Source: Norana najaformis (taxonomy: Eukaryota; Annelida; Clitellata; Crassiclitellata; Hormogastridae). Taken from it: 64,000 nucleotides of DNA. Shown here in pieces: positions 48,265 to 57,200 of the stretch; positions within the stretch are counted from its first letter, which is position 1, and each line of letters starts with the position of its first letter. The stretch spans positions 14,612,802 through 14,676,801 of the forward strand of contig OZ029928.1 in assembly GCA_964023275.1 (NCBI GenBank). Direction: 5' to 3'. The notes under the pieces are model-generated. The model searched no databases. It was not told where the DNA came from and was given only the letters and a program-made list of their open reading frames with translations. Position numbers and translations under genes: made by a program.

Positions 48265-51200
48265 TTTAACATAAAGAACATAACCCTTAACAATCAAAAA
48301 ACTTTTTTATTTTTACAGATTAAGACAACCGTCTTATGCAAGCGTCAAGTTTTAACACTCGGCCACAGCACCAACAAATCTCGAGTTTGTCCAATGCCTG
48401 AGCTTTAGAAGCTGCAGCCTCCAGAACCTGAGCCAGAATCCTGTTGACTGCAGTGGAATAGCTTAAGATAGCAACTAATGGTGTTACATCACGAAGCAGT
48501 GGCCAGAACTCCTGCCTGTTTAAAACCGCCTCCCTTTATAACTACAAAAAACTAAACTCCACGTTATCACAGAAAGAGTTGAAACAACTTCGGAGCAGCA
48601 GCAGCAAAGATCTCATCCAGGGCTCTGCCTTCCTTCCTTCCTTCCTGTGCACCTCCATCTCATCCAAGCCCCTACCTTCTTTCCAGCAAGTTTCCACCAC
48701 TCATTGCTATAAAGACACTCTATTCTTAAGAGGCTGAGACCATAAAGTTCATCCTTTCCATACATATGTAACTCTCTCTTGTTCATTTGTCCCTCCCTCC
48801 CTTCCCCCTCCCTACCTTCCCACTCCCTCCCTCCCTCCCTCGTTCGGTCATTCAGTCAGTCTACCTGTCTACTTGCTGGTCTGTCTCTTAGACTGTCTGT
48901 CCGTTCGTTTACCGTTTGAATGTAATGCCTGGCGAACTGCGACAGATTTTAAACTGAATTCTTTGTGTTATGTTAACGTGTCATTTTGTATGTCTGTCTT
49001 TGTTGTCAATTGTCATTCTGTATGTCTTGCCACACAAGCCTGCCTTCTACTCTCCCTATCCGGCCAGCTGCTCCGTTCTGTCCACTCAGTGTCCATGTTG
49101 GCCCAGTAACGAATGATCCTCTAAGTGGGTCTTTAAGTTGAATTAAAACCTCTATTGATTCCGGGAAATTGTTGCCAATACTAGAATACTGAATTGTGAA
49201 TAAGGAGAACATTCTGCAATTATCCCTCTCACACACAATTATGGGGCTTGCAAATAATGTCTTCCACAGAACAAATGGATCATTATATGTTAGTCAGTCA
49301 TTCAGACACTTGATATAGCGCCTTTTAGGTACCTCAACAAAAGTGATGCCTATTATATTATATGCCAAACTTCATACAGAAACCAAACATTAAGGAATGT
49401 GAGCTGTCCAGATGGTGATTTATTGAAACGCTGTTGTAAAACTGTGACCGGGATTTCCTTCAGAGCACAATAATTCATGTTACTAGTTTCTTCTAGTTGT
49501 TCAGCTACTATGCAGAAGACTGGAGAGTTCATAAGCTGGAGCAATATAAATTCTGATTATGATTACGACTGAATGTCTGATTAATAGTTATGACACCATT
49601 AACAGCTACAAGTAACGATTCTAAACAGAAGTGATTAACCCTGATTCATGAACTCCATTCATCCATCCATCCATCCATCAATCAATCCATCCATCCATCC
49701 ACCGACCCACCCAGCCATTCACCCACCCATCGATCCATCGATCCATCTATTTCTCCATCTATCCCTCCATCCATCCATCCATCCATCCACCACCCACCCA
49801 TCCATCCATCCATCCATCCACCCACCCATCCATCCATCCATCCATCCATCAATCAATCCATCCATCCACCGACCCACCCAGCCATTCACCCACCCATCGA
49901 TCCATCGATCCATCTATCTCTCCATCTATCCCTCCATCCATCCATCCATCCACCGACCCACCCAGCCATTCACCCACCCATCGATCCATTGATCCATCTA
50001 TTTCTCCATCTATCCCTCCATCCATCCATCCATCCACCGACCCACCCAGCCATTCACCCACCCATCGATCCATCGATCCATCTATTTCTCCATCTATCCC
50101 TCCATCCATCCATCCATCCACCACCCACCCATCCATCCATCCATCCATCCACCCACCCATCCATCCATCCATCCATCCATCAATCAATCCATCCATCCAC
50201 CGACCCACCCAGCCATTCACCCACCCATCGATCCATCGATCCACCTATCTCTCCATCTATCCCTCCATCCATCCATCCATCCACCGACCCACCCAGCCAT
50301 TCACCCACCCATCGATCCATCGATCCATCTATCTCTCCATCTATCCCTCCATCCATCCATCCATCCACCACCCACCCATCCATCCATCCATCCACCCACC
50401 CATCTATCCATCTATCCATCCACCCATCCATCCGCCAATCCTCCCAGTACACACAAATACAACAAAATGACAAAAACAACCAATCAACCGACATTTATAT
50501 AGCTCCTTTCAACCTCTGAGAGGAGATATAAACGTGCGTACATATACATCAGTACGAAAGCGCATATAGCTAAAATTAGACACGGCAAGCATGAATAAGC
50601 AACGTTTATCAACGTAACAAATCTAAACGAGCAAATGAAAACGGATTTCAGCGCAGATCTGACGCAATCCGATCAAATATCATCCACCGATAAAGCGACC
50701 GACTCGGCCCCAAAGACTCGACTAGACTAGATCAGCCGAATCGCCGATAGCCTAACTCAAGCTGACTAATTTATGTTCCTTTCTCCGGACATTGACTCCC
50801 ATCCGGCATAGAAGCCCGAAATCCCAGGGTCGCCGGTTATCTGCGGACAAATTGCTCTCTAGATGTCTTTGTCTTTTGCTAACTGACTGCAAAAAACGCC
50901 TCGCATCATCCCCCTCCCTCTTCCTGCTCTCCTCCCCCCCGCCGACCACAGCAGCAGCAGCAACAAGGAAAAGCCGGCACCTGGCACTTGGGTGACCTCT
51001 GACCTGCGGCGTTGAACCTGACCCCGTAACCGCTTCAGACAGATGGAAAAGCATCCGATCCAGCTCTTCCCTGCCGGCCGCCTGGAGAAAAAAAAGCTGG
51101 AATCCAGTAAAGGATCCAGGTTAGAGTGGGATAGGAATAAGACAAAGACCCGGCAAAAACCCTGCAGAACTCAGTAACTCATATTTCCTTCGTTTGTTCA

Positions 51201-54200
51201 TCTGTACGTTCCTTCCTTCCTTCCTTCCTTCCTTCCTTCCTTCCTTCCTTCCTTCCTTCCTTCCTTCCTTCCTTCCTTCCTTCCTTCCTTCCTTCCTTCC
51301 TTCCTTCCTTCCTTCCTTCCTTCCTTCCTTCCTTCCTTCCTTCCTTCCTTCCTTCCTTCCTTCCTTCCTTCCTTCCTTCCTTCCTTCCTTCCTTCCTTCC
51401 TTCCTTCCTTCCTTCCTTCCTTCCTTCCTTCCTTCCTTCCTTCCTTCCTTCCTTCCTTCCTTCCTTCCTTCCTTCCTTCCTTCCTTCCTTCCTTCCTTCC
51501 TTCCTTCCTTCCTTCCTTCCTTCCTTCCTTCCTTCCTTCCTTCCTTCCTTCCTTCCTTCCTTCCTTCCTTCCTTCCTTCCTTCCTTCCTTCCTTCCTTCC
51601 TTCCTCCTTCCTTCCTTCCTTCCTTCCTTCCTTCCTTCCTTCCTTCCTTCCTTCCTTCCTTCCTTCCTTCCTTCCTTCCTTCCTTCCTTCCTTCCTTCCT
51701 TCCTTCCTTCCTTCCTTCCTTCCTTCCTTCCTTCCTTCCTTCTTCCTTCCTTCCTTCCATGTCCACAAAGAATGCAAAGGAATGTGACAAACATTCATAT
51801 AGCTGCTTTTCCGGAGCGACTCCCTTCATTTTCTATATTCGCAAGATAAATCAATTACGTCTGGCAGGTATAGAGAAACGTAGACGGAGAGACAGAGACA
51901 GAAACAGCCACAGACAGACAGGCAGACAAACAGACAGACAGACAGAATGATGGTGGGTGTCCCAGTGTATATAGGGTTGGTTGGGACACATGTAGCCCGC
52001 CCACCCTCCCGCCAGTCTCCTCAAATACCAATCTAGATAATGGCTAATCCCTCAACCTATTTCTCATGAACTCCAGGCCCAACGAGAGCTACTGTCAGAG
52101 ACCTCGGCCAAGCCGCCGACGTGGAGACTCATCCCAGCTCCTTAGGCAGCTACGACCCCGTTTTCCAACCCTCTTTGTATTCAGCCATCGCCACAGTCGG
52201 CCCCACACCCCCACCCCCTATGACAGTCCAGCACTGATGGTTAACATCTGCCTCTGAAACCCAACCTATGAACCAAGACAAAGACGCTGGGAGACCCTTA
52301 AACTTCTCCAGTCGAACTCGGCTACCAGCAAGCAAGGTGTTCACGGCACCACCACCACCACCAGCATCGCAAGCAGCAGCAGCAGCTGTTGCTCAGGGGT
52401 CAGCTGGGTCAAATATTCTAGTGGAAATCTGGCAGTGTTTACCGAACCAGATAATTCTACACAACAAAATCCGAAGCACCTTCGAAGACAAAGAAGCTGG
52501 GCAGAACAGTTGAACTCGTTCTCGCGACGGCAGCAAATATAAAACACCGCTGAAGCCAAAATGAATAAAATAACATCTACGAGACAAACAGGAGCCGTGT
52601 AAAATATTAAACTGTCGGCTCTGTTATTAACGTTCTCTAGATCGTTTGGATCTATTTGTTCCTCGTGTTAAGTCCTCCCTTGCTCAACAGAGGGCTTTTG
52701 CTGCTGTTGGCCCATCCTTATGGAATGAACTTCTGCTATCGCTTCGTGCTAGGGTCACTGTTGGTGATAGAGCTCAGTCAGCTCGTTGTTTAAAGACGAT
52801 CTTATTTCCCAGGGGTTCTCATGCTGGAAGAGCCTCTGAGTAGTTTGCTCTGTAAGGAGCGCTATATAAGTTATCAAATACAATACAATACAATAACAGC
52901 TGAGGAACATATGAAGAGCAATCCCTTAACCCAACCCAATGTGAGGCAGCCTTGGGTATGAAGCCTTGGAAAATTCATCTTCTTAGCCCTGTTACATGAG
53001 GGTCTTGGCGACTTCGTTTGATCAGATTTCACATGCAGGGGTCTTGGCGACTTCCTTCTCTTAGCCTTGGCATATGAGGTGGACCGTGACCAATCCTCTC
53101 CCTCGCAGTCTGATCTATCCGTCACCAGTGTACAGGCAATGTACCATAATCACCTTGTACCTTTTTACAGCTGAGTTTGCTAAATAGTTTTAATTAATGT
53201 AACAGAAATACCAAAACCTTTCTGCAAGGGTCAGGATTAGAACCCAAAGATCTCCGGGTTTGGTTAATAGTCCAGCATGCTAGCCCAGGCTACCACACAT
53301 CTCTGCAAAAAGGTGCAGTGTACGACAGACCCTTCAAGTATCTATTCAGGAAGGCAAAAGCGTTAATGCTTTCAAAAATACAATTGAAATTCTATCTGTT
53401 CTTTAACTCTTAGTACTGGTGCTGAGAACTGACACTGTGAAGCACCTTAGACACTATATAAATGTCAGCATTACATTACATTGCAAATGTTCACTACAGA
53501 CCACAAAACTACGGACAAATTCATGCGAGTTAAACTCCACTGCTGAGAATTTTTAGAACCGCCCCTACTTGAAATCCACCTTCTATTAAAATGTTACACT
53601 ATGCTGCATTATAGTGATCCCATTATATTCCACCAAAGTACATTACATTACAAGAAATGTCTATTGCCCATCTACCACCAACCACACTATTTACAAACAC
53701 TGAAGACCAGTTATAAAATGATTCATTGCTATAGAAATTCAAGATCATGGAGCCCAAAACTAATTCACCTACAGAAAACATATTTGTTACAACACAATCT
53801 CTTGATACGACTCCCAAAGACGGTATTGTAATAAGTTCCTCGTGTACTACTACTACTACTATTACTACCACTACTACTACCACTACCACCACCGCCACCA
53901 CCACCAATACCACCACCACTACTTCTATACTACCACTACCACTACCACTACTACATCAACTCACTTTACTATTCATTCAGCACACTCCCTGCAATCCTAG
54001 CAAAACTTTATTAGCCCAGTATTAGGCAGCTCTGGGTGCAATTAGTAGCACAGCTGCTGTTACAGGCTTCTTCCCTAAACATGTTACTCAACTCGGCAAA
54101 ATATGTTCCTCTTCTGCAGCTAATTAGAAGGCAGATCGGCTCAGACCAGTGGTGCAAGAAGTAGGCCTTTAGTTTTACTGTTTCTAATTTATGCTGCACC

Positions 54201-57200
54201 AGCATGCAGTCCCATGAACCACAGCCCCAAATTCAGAGCTAAATATTCTGTTCACCGCCAAAGTTCTGTTTACGTCACCCGGCAAAAATAATAAAACCTA
54301 ACAACCTAATCTCCTAATTATTTTCTTTTCGATGAAAGTGTTCTACGATTTTCAGCCAGTGGAGGCATTTCAGGATAGCAGTGATGTGGTGGGTGTCCTG
54401 GTAACAGCTTGGGCAAGTGAATTTCGGATGAGTTGAAGACACTTCATTTGAGTGGATTCAATGTCAAGGAAGAGGGAATTACAGTAGTCGAGCTTGGAGT
54501 GATTTCCCAGCTCAAGCAAAAGGTCCAGACCATGAAAGAATAGCTTCCCCTGAATTTCCAATGAAGCTTGCGGACCGATACGGTATGAGGCCAGCCACTG
54601 CATATCATACACTAAATACCTGTGATAAAGTATGACATGTGATCAGCAATTACGACGAAACACAGACCAATAAAGCTTCGGATCTGTAATGGAAGCCCCT
54701 GAGCGAATTGGTGGTAGAAACGGCAGGTACAGCAGACTAAACGGCTGGCAAAGAGGGGGGCCTGCCTGGATTGAGGCAGTAAATAACAGAGGCATCCATG
54801 CAGCACTTATAAAAGTAAATCATGAGGGACAGAAGTGCCAGATAAACCGGAGTTTATATTCCCATTTGCAAACGGTCTCACTGAAATCCATTCCCCGCTG
54901 TCCAAAGAAGGACTGACAGCCACTAACAGGACACTAGAAATATATCATACTTAATAGCCGTCTTACCCAAAGCATTTGACCCCTGACATGCCGGGGTCGG
55001 GTCAAAGTTACAAGTATAGTTCCTCTAAATAAATCCGATTGGAGATGAACTAAGGCTTGTTTAGAAGTAGGCACTTTCAAGGGTATTCGAAGATATTCAG
55101 GCCTGTAGGAATCCGTGATGTAAATCCAAGGACAACATATGCGTTTCAGTAAGCCTCCTTCCTAACTGCACAACTAATGAGTAACTGGCAGAATACTTCT
55201 GAGGTATCGGAATCAAGTTACGCAGCTCTCTGGCTTCGTTTAAAACAGCTGCACACGAAACTGTCCTTCCGTACACAACAAAATATGCTGGAAGATATCA
55301 CTGCACCTTCTGTATGCGCTGCATACAACATGCAACGCGTGAAGACAGTCAAGTTGTGAAGTGTTTTCAGTTGAAGGGGAAGCAAATCCAACACCAAAAA
55401 ATGCAATGTCTAGCCAGAACGCAAAACCAAACCAGAGTGCAAAACCAAACCAGAGTGCAAACCCAAAGCAGAGTGCAAATCCAAACCACAGTGCAAACCC
55501 AAACCAGAGTGCAAACCCAAAGCAGAGTGCAAACCCAAACCAGAGTGCAAAACCAAACCAGAGTCTAAAACCAAACCACAGTGCAAAACCAAACCAAAGT
55601 GCAAAACCAAACCAGAGTGCAAGACCAAACCAGAATCCTGTGAACAAACAGAAACACAGTAATCACCCAAGACTACCCAATGCCTAGAGGTTCAACTGGT
55701 CATCCATCAAGTAAGTCTTGTTGGTTGAGTCCCACCTAACACTTTCTCCAAGTTATCTCTCTTCTCACCATCTGCTCTTCTTCATCATCTAAGGTTTACG
55801 ACTTGTTTATACAATACACTATAACTGTAATATGATAATGCCCTCTGTATAAAGTTTCCGAGGTGGATGTTAAAACAGAGAAACAGGAAATAATAATAAC
55901 CATATACAGACTGGAAGAGATAAGTTTTACCAAGTTATTCTCCTTCTAATCATCTCCCTCTCTTCTTGGTCTGGGTTTTACAACTTGTTTAGTCAGCTTA
56001 GACAACCAGCACAAGAGGCAACAGCCCTTTCCTCTTCTAACCAACTGCCATAGGACTTCAAAAGATAATAAACAGTTAACTACTCATAAAAACACTTATT
56101 ACTAATCATTACAAAACAGTACTTCCAAATTTTTGCATTACAGCATTACTACTCATTATATTACAGTGTTAGCTACAAGCATGTAATAACTCTTACACAG
56201 TGTAATAGCAGCTGCTGCTTTAACTGTTCCCAAGGCCATTATAAAGGGCATGTCCAATCCATCCATCTCCATCCATCCATCCATCCATCCATCAATCCAT
56301 CCATCCATCAATCCATCCATCCATCCATCCATCCATCCATCCATCCATCCATCATCCACATCCATCATCCACATCCATCATCCACATCCATCATCCACAT
56401 CCACATCCATCATCCACATCCACCCATCCACCCATCCACCCATCCATCCATCCATCCATAAGCCTACAGTACAACAACTACAACTGGAACATCTGCGCTG
56501 ATCTAAGAGTAGTGGCACTGCAGTCTTTTACATAGAGAACGAAGCAAAAACAAATATTACACACTGTACTCACTTTGAGCAGATGACCAGTAGTTGTGCC
56601 AATCAGTGCAACAGTCTTGTTTCGCACAACCACAGTGCGCAGAGATGTGGCTAAGAACTTCTGAGTGGTGAAGTTGGCATCCGTCTGAAGTGGGTAACGA
56701 TCACTGATCCCAACATTTGCGGCATTGCCACAGAAGCTGTCATTAATCCCCGTGGCCAGATCCATCTGAAAGCCATCCAGAAATGTTCAATCAAATTACA
56801 GACCATCTGCCCTCATCCAGAAATGTTCAATCAAATTACAGGCCATCTGCCCCATCCAGAAATGTTCAATCAAATTACAGGCCATCTGCCCCATCCAGAA
56901 ATGTTCAATCAAATTACAGGCCATCTGCCCTCATCCAGAAATGTTCAATCAAATTACAGGCCATCTGCCCCATCCAGAAATGTTCAATCAAATTACAGGC
57001 CATCTGCCCCATCCAGAAATGTTCAATCAAATTACAGGCCATCTGCCCTCATCCAGAAATGTTCAATCAAATTACAGGCCATCTGCCCCATCCAGAAATG
57101 TTCAATCAAATTACAGGCCATCTGCCCTCATCCAGAAATGTTCAATCAAATTACAGGCCATCTGCCCCATCCAGAAATGTTCAATCAAATTACAGGCCAT

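Noticed and set aside
51121..51829. Long frames on both strands across the TTCC tract (KEGR, PSFL repeats)
   Set aside because: Tetramer repeats without stops stay open in every frame; not genes.
55240..55687. Frames of 84-135 codons on both strands over the 18-bp array
   Set aside because: The unit is a multiple of three without stops; low-complexity SANPNQ and LWFGFA repeats are not a known protein.
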